A DNA stretch of 64,000 bases from a virus, in the IMG/VR virus record IMGVR_UViG_3300043446_005562, positions 186,001 through 250,000 of that record. One strand, given 5' to 3'. Each line of letters starts with the position of its first letter. Position 1 is the stretch's first letter. Shown here in pieces: positions 1 to 8,087 of the stretch. The notes beneath the pieces were generated by a model that did not search any database, was not told the origin of the DNA, and saw only the letters and a list, made by a program, of their open reading frames with translations. The translations under genes were made by a program, and so were the position numbers.

Positions 1-430
1 CCCATTTGTCAAGGGTCGCCTTGTCCTGAATGGTCTCTTTCATTTCGCCCTTATCATCAAGCACATGAATGTAGCTTAGGATAAGTCCATTTTTGGGCAA
101 TCGGTCGTAGGCAATGGTCTGGGCTTTTGGGCTGGTAAACCATTCCATGCCAAAATGATAGTTTTCTGGAATCTGGGCTATGGTATCAGCCCCAAGGTTC
201 TCAAAATGTCTAATAGCCGGTTCAAAGTAACGACTGAGTACTCGATCGATGTACGTAATTTCAGCGTTCCTTTTAAAGAAGCGGAACTTACTCGTATTAG
301 GATCTTTTTGGGCGCCAAAGAAGGCCCCATCCATTTTTTCATTTACAATTACAGTTTTGTTTAAAAGGCCATCTAAGAAGTCCTTTCCGCGTTTGTCATA
401 AACGTCTCTTAAGTGTGATAGTCCTGGCAT
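1..430 (-). CDS. Partial nucleic-acid ligase-like nucleotidyltransferase (3' end outside window)
   Basis: An open frame starts with ATG at 430 and runs without a stop to the window edge, so only about 143 N-terminal residues are seen. Residues 31-35 read EKMDG, the lysine-adenylation motif I (KxDG) of ATP-dependent DNA/RNA ligases; K32 would be the nucleotidyl acceptor. A later GMEWF resembles ligase motif III. Family knowledge: such enzymes seal DNA or RNA ends through an enzyme-AMP intermediate. With the two RNA ligases at 31698-36623 it would be the third ligase-like protein in the window. Whether it acts on DNA or RNA cannot be told from this fragment. Confidence 0.65.
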   Translation of the reverse strand, partial: MPGLSHLRDVYDKRGKDFLDGLLNKTVIVNEKMDGAFFGAQKDPNTSKFRFFKRNAEITYIDRVLSRYFEPAIRHFENLGADTIAQIPENYHFGMEWFTSPKAQTIAYDRLPKNGLILSYIHVLDDKGEMKETIQDKATLDKW

Positions 431-435
431 AGTAT

Positions 436-1023
436 TTAGTCTAGTGAACCGAAATCGCCTCTGCTCATAGCTGCGGCAAATTCTCTATCGGCTTTTGAAT
501 CTTTAGCGATATTAAGCCCGATAACGCGCTCGGCAATTTCCGGATTTTGTTTTAAAAATTTAATTAGGGCTCCTGTATCAATGTCCTGGTATTCTCCAGA
601 TCCACCAAATTCAACAAGCTCTTTTTCTAACCTAAACATTGGCGATCTATTAGTCAGCTCAAGGTGCCAAATGCTAAACGTTATGATTTGACCGTTGCGC
701 TCCATGTGATCGGCCATATCTGTCAAATCTTTGACTACGTCAGCTAACGCGTATTCCTTGTCCATTGCCCTGTCCCATTCGTTCCATTGCTTTCCATCAA
801 CCTTTATGTTGATTGGAGTAGATGCGTTGGAGAATCCGGGCACCAATACAGTTTCCAGATTTGGGCACAGTTCAAATATTTCAGCCAGATCCACTGCAAA
901 ATCCTCAATAGTTTCGCCCCTTAGACCGTGATCAGGTAGAAGACCCTTTGCTTTTAACCAGGCTCTGCGCTGTCTGTGAGCTGATTCGGCTATAAATTCG
1001 GTGAATCCTTTAAGATTTTTCAT
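436..1023 (-). CDS. Putative internal head protein with capsid-targeting leader
   Basis: 195 residues of unknown function from the ATG at 1023 (a GTG at 1032 would add three residues). The N-terminus MKNLKGFTEFIAES fits the T4 capsid-targeting pattern F-x-x-F-I-x-E, with predicted gp21-type cleavage after I-A-E. A late-promoter-like AATAAATAA lies at 1040-1048, 16 bases before the ATG, consistent with late expression. The rest is soluble and mixed alpha/beta, with no motif I recognise. The leader call is strong pattern matching; packaging into the head is inference. Confidence 0.6.
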   Translation of the reverse strand: MKNLKGFTEFIAESAHRQRRAWLKAKGLLPDHGLRGETIEDFAVDLAEIFELCPNLETVLVPGFSNASTPINIKVDGKQWNEWDRAMDKEYALADVVKDLTDMADHMERNGQIITFSIWHLELTNRSPMFRLEKELVEFGGSGEYQDIDTGALIKFLKQNPEIAERVIGLNIAKDSKADREFAAAMSRGDFGSLD

Positions 1024-1039
1024 GCAAGACACTTTCTTG

Positions 1040-1048
1040 TTATTTATT
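1040..1048 (-). promoter_or_regulatory. T4-like late promoter motif
   Basis: AATAAATAA on the minus strand, 16 bases before the ATG at 1023; one of a recurrent set that precedes virion-type genes here. It lies inside the 3' end of the upstream kinase gene. Confidence 0.5.
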
Positions 1049-1648
1049 AGGCTCGATGCCTAAAAGTCTGTAACACTCAGCATTAAAGCTCTGGGCTGAT
1101 GCTGAATCAAAATGATTGAATGAAATGCTTAGGCCGTTATTTGAGCTTGAATTTGCAAGCCAGGTATTGCCAATATCCAATAGATGTGCCATGGTCGACT
1201 GTTCTTCTTGGGTTGAATGAGCTCCATCCCAAGTGTCCTTGGCTCTAGCTGAATCGCCGGTTTGGCCTGCAACCGATACGACCAGAGTTTTGCAATTTTT
1301 AAATAGATCAGAACTTAAGAGCGAAAAGTACTCTAACTCGGCTTTAGTTTTAGACAATCTGCCTCTAAGAATTGCCCATGTGTATGCTGAAACAATCGCT
1401 CGATCAAATATCCAAATCTTATCTTTGTATTCGGGCCGCTGATTCATTTCCATAATGGTCATGATGTTGCCAAGGCTAAAGTAGTGTAGGCTCGGACTCT
1501 TTTCATCGGAGACCATATCAAGAGTCTTGATGTGATTTGCGAAATAGAACTTGTAATACTCTAACCTTGGATCAGAGCACTCTTTTAAAAAGTTATTGAT
1601 TAAAAATGTTTTGCCCGAGTGTCTTGGGCCCTCAATGAATAATATCAT
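1040..1648 (-). CDS. P-loop kinase, deoxynucleotide/thymidylate kinase-like
   Basis: 202 residues. Walker A is GPRHSGKT at residues 7-14, and FDRAIVSAY around residue 81 resembles the DR(S/T) motif of deoxynucleoside and thymidylate kinases, where the Arg contacts the phosphate or base. Likely role is phosphorylation of a nucleoside, nucleotide or nucleic-acid 5' end. Its start overlaps the 3' end of the HAD phosphatase gene by 4 bases, suggesting translational coupling and a joint kinase/phosphatase function. The substrate is not determinable; a polynucleotide kinase role is an alternative. Confidence 0.55.
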   Translation of the reverse strand: MILFIEGPRHSGKTFLINNFLKECSDPRLEYYKFYFANHIKTLDMVSDEKSPSLHYFSLGNIMTIMEMNQRPEYKDKIWIFDRAIVSAYTWAILRGRLSKTKAELEYFSLLSSDLFKNCKTLVVSVAGQTGDSARAKDTWDGAHSTQEEQSTMAHLLDIGNTWLANSSSNNGLSISFNHFDSASAQSFNAECYRLLGIEPNK

Positions 1649-2175
1649 ACAATTCTAAGACGATCGGTCTCAGCAAATTCTTCAAGTGAACGCGCTGTAT
1701 CCCAATCAATTTTAATTATTTTACTCTTATCTACGAAAATAAAGTCGATATCGATGTTCAAGCCGGCGTCTAGGAACCAGGCTGTGTACTTTATGATCTC
1801 ATACAGGGAATCCTCAAAGATTGTAATTGAGGTGGCTTCATTTTGCCGAATCAAATCAATCGCTAATTCAGCCTTTTCGCCTTCCCGGCCCAAAAAGAAG
1901 GTTTTTTCAAATCTAATCTTGTGCTCGGCCAACAGCTCAATCACCCTTGGCTGACAAGCTTTCACTCGATGGGTTATCAAGTAGTTTAGGGCGTCATCTT
2001 GGGTTCTTTCAATTGTATTTTGAATGCCTCGAATGTTGAACTTTTGGTCTAGCGACTCCGGTGAGTCAAACCATTCGTAAGGCAACTTGCCCTTGGCCTC
2101 ACTGCATGTGTAGCCGGGTACCCTGAATAGGGTTTCATCAAAATCAAATACGTTAATGTGCACTTTAGTTTCCAT
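1645..2175 (-). CDS. HAD-superfamily phosphatase
   Basis: 176 residues. FDFDET at residues 11-16 is the HAD motif I (DxDxT); the first Asp would be the nucleophile. IFEDSLYE near residue 120 is the expected motif IV acidic pair. The N-terminal layout (FDFDETLFR...YEWFDSPESL) resembles the HAD domain seen in 'Swiss-army-knife' RNA-repair proteins, so removal of 3' or cyclic phosphates is possible, but that assignment is inference. It is the first gene of a minus-strand operon with the P-loop kinase. Divergent from the gene at 2234. Confidence 0.7.
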   Translation of the reverse strand: METKVHINVFDFDETLFRVPGYTCSEAKGKLPYEWFDSPESLDQKFNIRGIQNTIERTQDDALNYLITHRVKACQPRVIELLAEHKIRFEKTFFLGREGEKAELAIDLIRQNEATSITIFEDSLYEIIKYTAWFLDAGLNIDIDFIFVDKSKIIKIDWDTARSLEEFAETDRLRIV

Positions 2176-2189
2176 GCAGTTCTTTTACT

Positions 2190-2198
2190 GATAAATAA
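2190..2198 (+). promoter_or_regulatory. Late-promoter-like motif in divergent intergenic region
   Basis: GATAAATAA on the plus strand, 35 bases before the gene at 2234. The same 58-base divergent spacer also holds ATTATAAT-like sequence readable on both strands near 2211-2219, so it probably serves both genes. Spacing to the ATG is longer than at the other sites. Confidence 0.3.
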
Positions 2199-2233
2199 AC
2201 TTGTAGTTTTAATTATAATGTACCAAATCTAGT

Positions 2234-2704
2234 ATGTCAAGAATCCTAAGAACAACCCGCGAATACAACGGCAACCGGTATCATCTGGTTAGGGACTGCG
2301 TGCAGCATCAGAAGCCATTCGCGATCTATAATTTCACTTCTTCCAAGCAGTACGATCAGTTCTTGAGCGATCTGGACTCATTTGGCAAGCTTAATTACTG
2401 CGTGCAGACCATTACTTCACTGGCAGAGGTTCACAAACAGATTAGAATGGTGTATCCCAGCATTTTTGTGACCAATGAGGGCACTGATGTTAAGATCGAT
2501 GACTTCAAAAAGATCATAAAGGGCTCAATCTCCCACTATAAACTGGATTCCATTGTGTGTCTGTACGACGGCACAGTATCAGTCTTCTACAAGAACGGTC
2601 AACATCACTCAATCGGCAATACCATCTACTCAAGCAATCAAATCAATGAATTTAACAGCGATTTCTATCAAATCGAGAGCACGTATTATACCTTCATAAT
2701 GTAA
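2234..2704 (+). CDS. Hypothetical protein
   Basis: 156 residues, not recognised. No signal peptide or membrane segment. It has an N-terminal basic stretch (RTTREYNGNRYH) and a C-terminal half rich in Tyr, Ser and beta-type sequence. First gene of the plus-strand run leading to the UvsY-like and UvsW genes 33 bases downstream, so it may belong to the recombination operon. Confidence 0.6.
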   Translation: MSRILRTTREYNGNRYHLVRDCVQHQKPFAIYNFTSSKQYDQFLSDLDSFGKLNYCVQTITSLAEVHKQIRMVYPSIFVTNEGTDVKIDDFKKIIKGSISHYKLDSIVCLYDGTVSVFYKNGQHHSIGNTIYSSNQINEFNSDFYQIESTYYTFIM

Positions 2705-2737
2705 AACTTAAAGGGTTTTTTAGGTAAAATACTTGTA

Positions 2738-3184
2738 ATGGAAGAACTTACACCCCAACCAAAAAGAACGATCGCCGAGGTCTTTCGTAGCAAACGAGAG
2801 GATTATTCCGGCGAAATTTATACTGGCATTAAGTTATTGGAAAACGTTCGCAAGATTCCAGAGGCCCAAGTGACATTTTTAAGTCTCAGACAGCGAATCT
2901 TAGAAGAAAATCACACTCTGATTGAGCACTTTACCAATTTAAAAAAGAGCTATCGTGAAAAAAAGGGTGAGGAATGGATTGAGGCCTCAAAGAGCAGCCA
3001 GCTACGATTTAATTCCAACGAAAAGACCACAATCGTGGACGGTAAAACCGCAACGATTAAGGAAAAATTAGAACAGATTGAAAATCAAATCGGCTTCTAT
3101 TCAGAATCCATAAAAACAATAGACGCCGTCCTATTTGGGATAAAAACGCGTATTGATGTTCAAAAACTATTGGATGGACATTAA
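2738..3184 (+). CDS. uvsY: UvsY-like recombination mediator
   Basis: 148 residues, strongly helical and charged, close to the 137 of T4 UvsY. The C-terminal part (IKTIDAVLFGIKTRIDVQKL) has the same pattern as the T4 UvsY C-terminus, where a helix precedes a DAIKSR-like segment. Known role: hexamer that loads UvsX recombinase onto gp32-covered ssDNA. It lies 15 bases before UvsW, matching the T4 uvsY-uvsW neighbourhood. No UvsX is in the window. Sequence identity is low, so the call rests on length, pattern and position. Confidence 0.65.
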   Translation: MEELTPQPKRTIAEVFRSKREDYSGEIYTGIKLLENVRKIPEAQVTFLSLRQRILEENHTLIEHFTNLKKSYREKKGEEWIEASKSSQLRFNSNEKTTIVDGKTATIKEKLEQIENQIGFYSESIKTIDAVLFGIKTRIDVQKLLDGH

Positions 3185-3199
3185 AATTATCCAACATGA

Positions 3200-4729
3200 T
3201 TGTTAACTTTTAAACTTGCTTCAGATAAACAGCATTTACAGCTAATAAGCCACGATACCAAAGGCGAATTAAAGGATTTGCAACTCTATTTTAGAAAGAG
3301 ACAAAAAGGCTATCACTTTAATAAACTATATCAACGTAAGCTGTGGGACGGTTACGATAAATTCATTGATAAGGACCTAAAAATCGGCGTGGGTCTTTGG
3401 AAAGAGATCTTGAATTTCGGTAAGAAATACGAATACGAAATTAATATTGACGGTCTCGACAATCTCTTAAATCTATCATTTACCAAGGATCAATTGGACA
3501 AGTTTGCGTCAGTTTTACTTGATGGGACTGGCATTGACGTTCGCGATTATCAATTGGAAGCGGCTCATCGTGCCCTAAAATACAAGTTCTGTTCTCAAGA
3601 GCTTGCAACCTCAGCCGGAAAGACCTTAATCCTATTTCTATATCTCTCCTTTCTTAAGCGTAAGGGCGTAATTTCCAGAGAAAAAAAGGCGCTAATCGTT
3701 GTTCCCAATATTTCGCTGGTTGGCCAAACCGCTGAGAAATTTGAGAAAGATTACAAAACTGGCCTGCTTGATTGGACCGTTCTGCAAATCGGCGGCTCCA
3801 ATAAATATTCAGATAAATTATTCGAGGACTCGGACCTAGTTATCTCAACCTATCAGAGTCTAAAGAACCGAGACGCTTCATTTTTTGAGAAATTTAGTTG
3901 TCTCTGTATTGATGAGGCTCACACAAGTCGAGGCAATTCAATCCGGGATATTCTGCTTGCCTGTAAGAACGTCGAATACAAATTGGGTCTCTCGGGTACA
4001 ATTAAAATCGAGGAAGAGTACTCTGACTTTTTTAAGATTCAGGAATTCTTGGGTCCATTGAGTATGGTGCTCAAGTCTAATTTTCTGATTGAACAGCAAC
4101 ACTCGCCAAATGTCTACATCAAGATGCTTTCGCTTCAGTATCCGGAGTCTGAACCGTTCGTTAAGAAGTATCTGGAATTACGTGAGCGTGGCCAAGCTGG
4201 TAAGGAACTCTTTACTGCCGAGCGGGAATTTATTGTATCGTACGAACCTAGAATCAATTTTATTGCGAGCCTATGCAAAAAATTAGAAGGCAATAAGCTC
4301 ATCCTATTCATTAATGTCAAGGACCAATACGGTCAGCGAATTTGCGATAAGATCCGGGAAGAGAATCCCAATGCCTACTACATTGATGGAGGCGTTGGCG
4401 ATAAGGATCGAAGCGATTACAAGGAGAACATGGAAAGGGGTCAAGGAGTTGTGCTCATTGCCTCATACGGAACCTTCTCAACTGGTATTGACCTTAAGAA
4501 CGTGAATCACATTATTTTTGCGGAGAGCTACAAATCCGAAATCACAATTCGTCAGTCAATTGGTCGAGGCATGCGTAAACTCGCTGGCAAACATCAAGTC
4601 GTTGTTTACGATCTCATTGACGATCTTGATGGCTATATTGTAAAACACGGTCAAGCTAGAGAAAAGATCTACAAGAAGGAACAGTTCATTCTTTCAAAAC
4701 ATTCATTTGATTTGGGCAAGTTCCTATAA
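3200..4729 (+). CDS. uvsW: UvsW-type RNA/DNA helicase
   Basis: 509 residues. An N-terminal substrate-binding domain (GYHFNKLYQRKLWDGY, residues 37-52) matches T4 UvsW. The SF2 core follows: RDYQ at 115-118, Walker A ATSAGKT at 136-142, DEAH at 238-241, SGT at 265-267 and motif VI QSIGRGMRK near 450. Known role: unwinds R-loops, reverses stalled forks and switches T4 from origin- to recombination-dependent replication. The start is TTG at 3200; an ATG at 3196 is in another frame and closes after five codons, and TGA lies in frame just upstream. A hairpin terminator follows at 4734. Confidence 0.93.
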   Translation: MLTFKLASDKQHLQLISHDTKGELKDLQLYFRKRQKGYHFNKLYQRKLWDGYDKFIDKDLKIGVGLWKEILNFGKKYEYEINIDGLDNLLNLSFTKDQLDKFASVLLDGTGIDVRDYQLEAAHRALKYKFCSQELATSAGKTLILFLYLSFLKRKGVISREKKALIVVPNISLVGQTAEKFEKDYKTGLLDWTVLQIGGSNKYSDKLFEDSDLVISTYQSLKNRDASFFEKFSCLCIDEAHTSRGNSIRDILLACKNVEYKLGLSGTIKIEEEYSDFFKIQEFLGPLSMVLKSNFLIEQQHSPNVYIKMLSLQYPESEPFVKKYLELRERGQAGKELFTAEREFIVSYEPRINFIASLCKKLEGNKLILFINVKDQYGQRICDKIREENPNAYYIDGGVGDKDRSDYKENMERGQGVVLIASYGTFSTGIDLKNVNHIIFAESYKSEITIRQSIGRGMRKLAGKHQVVVYDLIDDLDGYIVKHGQAREKIYKKEQFILSKHSFDLGKFL

Positions 4730-4733
4730 AAGC

Positions 4734-4768
4734 GAAAACCTCCCGGATAGCGATATCGAGAGGTTTTC
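4734..4768. terminator. Bidirectional hairpin terminator between convergent genes
   Basis: Perfect 9-bp inverted repeat GAAAACCTC (4734-4742) / GAGGTTTTC (4760-4768), with A/T-rich outer ends on both strands, between the convergent uvsW gene and the minus-strand gene ending at 4802. A second short hairpin, AATAGCC/GGCTATT, follows at 4769-4784. Confidence 0.7.
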
Positions 4769-4801
4769 AATAGCCGAGGCTATTACGGCCCTAAGTCCGT
4801 A

Positions 4802-5587
4802 TTATCTTTCTTGAATTTGTTCTATTGCCCATTCGGTGAACCACTTTTGGGCGCTCTGGGCAAATTTCCTAGGTCGTTCGCTAATTTCTCTTAGATCATT
4901 CCAAATCTGTTCAGCTCTAGCCTTTTCTTTTGTCAGCGCTTCGCGTATATGATCCGCGTCCTTTTTAAAGTACTCTAGTTGATCAGGAGTCTCAGCTAGA
5001 CCGAGTTTAACAAGTCTCAAGAATTTTGGATCATGCGCAAGCTTAATTAGTTCGGCCCACCAATCTTCATCCTCCTTTGCTTCAGTCTTAGTATCATGAT
5101 AAGTCATTAGATCATCTTCAATTGAATTAATAAACGCTTCGCCGCTTACATCGGGCACAATGATCAACCAGCCGCCGCTGTTGCCGCCCCAACCAGTATT
5201 TTCAATCCACGAATAGTACTCCTGAATATCCTCCTGAAAGAATTCACGCTGATCCTCAATCCAACTCCACCACATGCTGTCCAATTCATCATCACTTAGT
5301 TCTTCTTCAGTCATTCCAACTCCATGTCGGATTGCATCAAAATCCGGCCATGTATGAATTTTTGCGTCTATTGCAAAGTGATCCTCTCTAAAATTACGGC
5401 CTTCCCTATTCCACCAATACTCGTTTTCAAGTTCTCCCCACATGCGCTGAACTTCGTCCATTAGCTCAGGAATTCCTTCTTCAAAATAAAAGTCCTGATA
5501 GTCTTGACCGTAATCTCTAGCCAGAGACATGTCTTGTTCTTGCCATCGACGTATTTCAGTAATAAATTGTGTGAACGTCTTTACCAT
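4802..5587 (-). CDS. Putative internal head protein, Trp-rich and acidic, with capsid-targeting leader
   Basis: 261 residues. It starts MVKTFTQFITEIRRW, a clear F-x-x-F-I-x-E leader with predicted cleavage after I-T-E. The body is very acidic and rich in Trp (for example MWGELENEYWW near residue 49 and SMWWSWIED near 104). No catalytic motif is recognised. It overlaps the upstream 121-residue gene by one base, so the two are co-transcribed. Internal T4 head proteins are released with DNA and can inhibit host enzymes; whether this one does is unknown. Confidence 0.6.
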   Translation of the reverse strand: MVKTFTQFITEIRRWQEQDMSLARDYGQDYQDFYFEEGIPELMDEVQRMWGELENEYWWNREGRNFREDHFAIDAKIHTWPDFDAIRHGVGMTEEELSDDELDSMWWSWIEDQREFFQEDIQEYYSWIENTGWGGNSGGWLIIVPDVSGEAFINSIEDDLMTYHDTKTEAKEDEDWWAELIKLAHDPKFLRLVKLGLAETPDQLEYFKKDADHIREALTKEKARAEQIWNDLREISERPRKFAQSAQKWFTEWAIEQIQER

Positions 5588-5952
5588 TATCTACCCATTT
5601 TGCTTATTTCTATTGCCTGTAGTTGTTTGATTGCCTTTTCTCGACTGGGATGAGTTCCCAATACCTTTTTACCACTCTTATCAGTTACGACCCATTTGTT
5701 ACCGCGCTTAAGCACCTTTTCATTTAGTGCTTGATATTCAGAAAAACGAATAACTCGATTTTCGGATAGGGCGGGTTCCATTATAGCTTGTGGTTTTGGC
5801 TGTTGTATTGAGATGGACTCAACCTTATTCACAAGTTCACTAACCTTATCCCTAATCAATTCTAATTTTTGAATTTGATCTTGCGTCAACGATTCATTAG
5901 ACTCTTCAACAACAAAGAGATATTCAATAAAAGAATCGAGCTGATTTTCCAT
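5587..5952 (-). CDS. Small phage protein with C-terminal basic repeat-type domain
   Basis: 121 residues. The N-terminal half is helical and acidic. The C-terminal 45 residues (KRGNKWVVTDKSGKKVLGTH, then REKAIKQL) form a small basic domain that recurs in many phage proteins, often after a capsid-targeting stretch; here FSEYQALNEK just precedes it. Function unknown; nucleic-acid binding is plausible from the charge. Sits between two genes of the same late-type operon. Confidence 0.6.
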   Translation of the reverse strand: MENQLDSFIEYLFVVEESNESLTQDQIQKLELIRDKVSELVNKVESISIQQPKPQAIMEPALSENRVIRFSEYQALNEKVLKRGNKWVVTDKSGKKVLGTHPSREKAIKQLQAIEISKMGR

Positions 5953-5954
5953 GG

Positions 5955-6563
5955 TTAAATTGATATTTTTGAAGCAATTACCAAGCCAAGTATAAGCTTA
6001 GTATAAATTAATTGAAAATGATAATAGGTCAAAATGATGGAGTACTCTTCCTTGCTCAGGCTCACCAGACCCTTTTTTAAATTTAGATGACCTAGGTGAT
6101 TTAGGACGCGAATCATCTGATTCTTGTCACGAATTAGACTTGCTAAAATCTCGCCCATCGTTGAGTAACTCAAGCTTGTTCGATTGTCCTGAATAAGCCC
6201 GCACCAGTCCTCTGCTGCCTCAACTGCGTCTCGTTTAGCCAGAATGTCCTTTGATTTAAGACCTCGATTTATGGTTTTAAGAATTCGGTCAAGATCCTTG
6301 ATTTTTGAGGCAACCTCGCTAATCCAGTAGAGTTCCTGTTCAAAAATAACGATTGCAATATTACTCTTTTCCCGTGTATAGCTAAATTTAATCAGCTTTG
6401 GGTCTATTGGTCTAATCAGAGCAACTTCATCCTCTTCAAATAAAAAGCTAGGAGACTTTGGCATTTCGCCAATCTCTATCTCAAATTCACCAAACGGGAA
6501 GTTCTGCAGAAACGGATACTTCTTTGTGAGTATCCTAGATTGCTTACTGGGTGAAATTATCAT
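5955..6563 (-). CDS. Hypothetical protein, first gene of late-type operon
   Basis: 202 residues, not recognised. The N-terminus is Pro/Phe/Glu-rich (FPFGEFEIEIGEMP) and the C-terminal third is helical and hydrophobic (ILTYYHFQLIYTKLILGLVI), possibly a buried helix rather than a true membrane span. A late-type motif AATAAATAA sits 16 bases upstream (6580-6588). It leads an operon whose last gene has a capsid-targeting leader, so a role in head or virion assembly is likely but unproven. Confidence 0.55.
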   Translation of the reverse strand: MIISPSKQSRILTKKYPFLQNFPFGEFEIEIGEMPKSPSFLFEEDEVALIRPIDPKLIKFSYTREKSNIAIVIFEQELYWISEVASKIKDLDRILKTINRGLKSKDILAKRDAVEAAEDWCGLIQDNRTSLSYSTMGEILASLIRDKNQMIRVLNHLGHLNLKKGLVSLSKEEYSIILTYYHFQLIYTKLILGLVIASKISI

Positions 6564-6578
6564 CCTTGTACTTTTTGG

Positions 6579-6588
6579 TTATTTATTT
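6579..6588 (-). promoter_or_regulatory. T4-like late promoter motif
   Basis: AAATAAATAA on the minus strand, 15 bases before the ATG at 6563, in the divergent spacer with the polymerase fragment. Confidence 0.5.
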
Positions 6589-6629
6589 GGTACATTAAAC
6601 CAAAATACTCTTTATTAATACAAGACTGC

Positions 6630-8087
6630 ATGCAGAATAATCTCGAACATCAAATCAAGTCACTAGATCTTAAACAGAATGCCATTAAGATCTTGATTAA
6701 CTCATTTTACGGAGCCTTCGGTAACCGATATTTCTATTTTCATAACAATGATATTGCGCAGTCAATCACGCTGCAAGGCCAAGACCTAATCAAATTTTCA
6801 ATTCGTGCGGTGAATCACTATTTCACCAATAAGTGGCATCTTGATACCGAATTACACCAAAAATTAGGTATTGCCGGTCGAAGAATAACTCCAATCACAA
6901 AAGAGGCCGCAATCTACACAGATACTGATTCTGTCTATTTGTGTTTTGACTATGCAATCCAATCGGTTGAGGGTCTGTCCATGACCAATCAAGAGTCCCT
7001 AGAATTCTGCTTGGCAATCAATCGCCATCGGCTTAAGGAGTATTTTGAACAAGCCTTTGAAAAGTATTCAACTCATTTCAATACGGATAATCGTCAAAAT
7101 TTCGAGCTTGAGAATCTCTCCAAGTCTGGCATTTGGCTTGCAAAAAAGAAGTATATCTTAAAGGTATCTTACAAGGACAACAAGCATGAAAAGCTATTAG
7201 ACAAAGAGTCACTAATCATCAAAGGTCTAGAGGCAATTCAGGCATCATATCCAATCTGGGCTAGAAATCACCTGCAGTCTCTCTATTCATATCTATTGGA
7301 TATTGGATATGCGCTTGACCTTGAGAAAGATCTTATTCCAAAACTCTCTGATCTTCGTAAAGAGTGCGATGCTCTCTCAGTCGAAGAGGCATCATTCAAC
7401 TTTTCAGTACGAGTATACGAAGACTACCTAAAAAGTCTGGTTCCATTGGTTATGGAAAAGGGTATGCCGATCTACGGCCGTGCTGCAGCGTATCACAATC
7501 ACCTAATTAAAAAGAATAATAGTCAAAAGTACGCTTTGATTAGAAGTGGTTCAAAGATTAAATTCTATTACGCAGCTCCAAACGAGCATGATTTTGATAT
7601 CTTTGCCTACGCGCCAGGCGCCTTTCCCGAAGAGTTGGCTGTGCCGCTTGATCGTGAACAACAGTTCTTTAGATTAATCGTTGAGCCAATCAATAAATTA
7701 CTTGTTGCAATGGGCTATCCTGAATTAACGCCAGGTTTAACTCGTAAGATTGAAATCATTAAGTCAAGAAGTCGTAAGGCTGAGTTCACCGCTGAAGAGA
7801 CATATCCTCTCTACTCGGTCAATGCTGAGACCCTTGAATACGCCGAGATTCCAGCAAGCTGTCAAGAATACGTGAGTAATCCTGACCTAAAGGTTCCAGC
7901 CGAACTCTTTACCGTTTATATTTCAGCAATCTCTAAATTTGGACTAAATACAGTAATTGTGCCAAATCATGAATTGCATAAGTATCGAGAAAGAGTTGCA
8001 AAGAAGAAAGGGCTTGAGATTGAATTGCCAAAGCCCGAACCCAAACCCAAAAAGACCAAAGCGGTAAAAGAAGTAAATGAAGCGTGA
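6630..8087 (+). CDS. Family B DNA polymerase, C-terminal fragment (split gp43-like)
   Basis: 485 residues. It begins about 20 residues before motif B: KILINSFYGAFGN (residues 20-32) matches the T4 gp43 KILLNSLYGALGN region. Motif C YTDTDS (96-101) carries the two catalytic aspartates, followed by thumb-like sequence and a basic C-terminal tail (EPKPKKTKA). The exonuclease domain and palm motif A are missing and are not encoded upstream: the frame closes at TGA 6552 and the neighbouring region codes on the other strand. The N-terminal half must therefore be a separate gene outside the window, as in the split gene 43 of some Aeromonas T4-like phages. No intein motif is seen at the N-terminus. 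Confidence 0.9.
   Translation: MQNNLEHQIKSLDLKQNAIKILINSFYGAFGNRYFYFHNNDIAQSITLQGQDLIKFSIRAVNHYFTNKWHLDTELHQKLGIAGRRITPITKEAAIYTDTDSVYLCFDYAIQSVEGLSMTNQESLEFCLAINRHRLKEYFEQAFEKYSTHFNTDNRQNFELENLSKSGIWLAKKKYILKVSYKDNKHEKLLDKESLIIKGLEAIQASYPIWARNHLQSLYSYLLDIGYALDLEKDLIPKLSDLRKECDALSVEEASFNFSVRVYEDYLKSLVPLVMEKGMPIYGRAAAYHNHLIKKNNSQKYALIRSGSKIKFYYAAPNEHDFDIFAYAPGAFPEELAVPLDREQQFFRLIVEPINKLLVAMGYPELTPGLTRKIEIIKSRSRKAEFTAEETYPLYSVNAETLEYAEIPASCQEYVSNPDLKVPAELFTVYISAISKFGLNTVIVPNHELHKYRERVAKKKGLEIELPKPEPKPKKTKAVKEVNEA

Noticed and set aside
6555-6629. Extension of the polymerase fragment upstream of ATG 6630
   Set aside because: The frame is open only to 6555, has no good start codon and covers the divergent promoter region; it cannot hold the missing N-terminal half.
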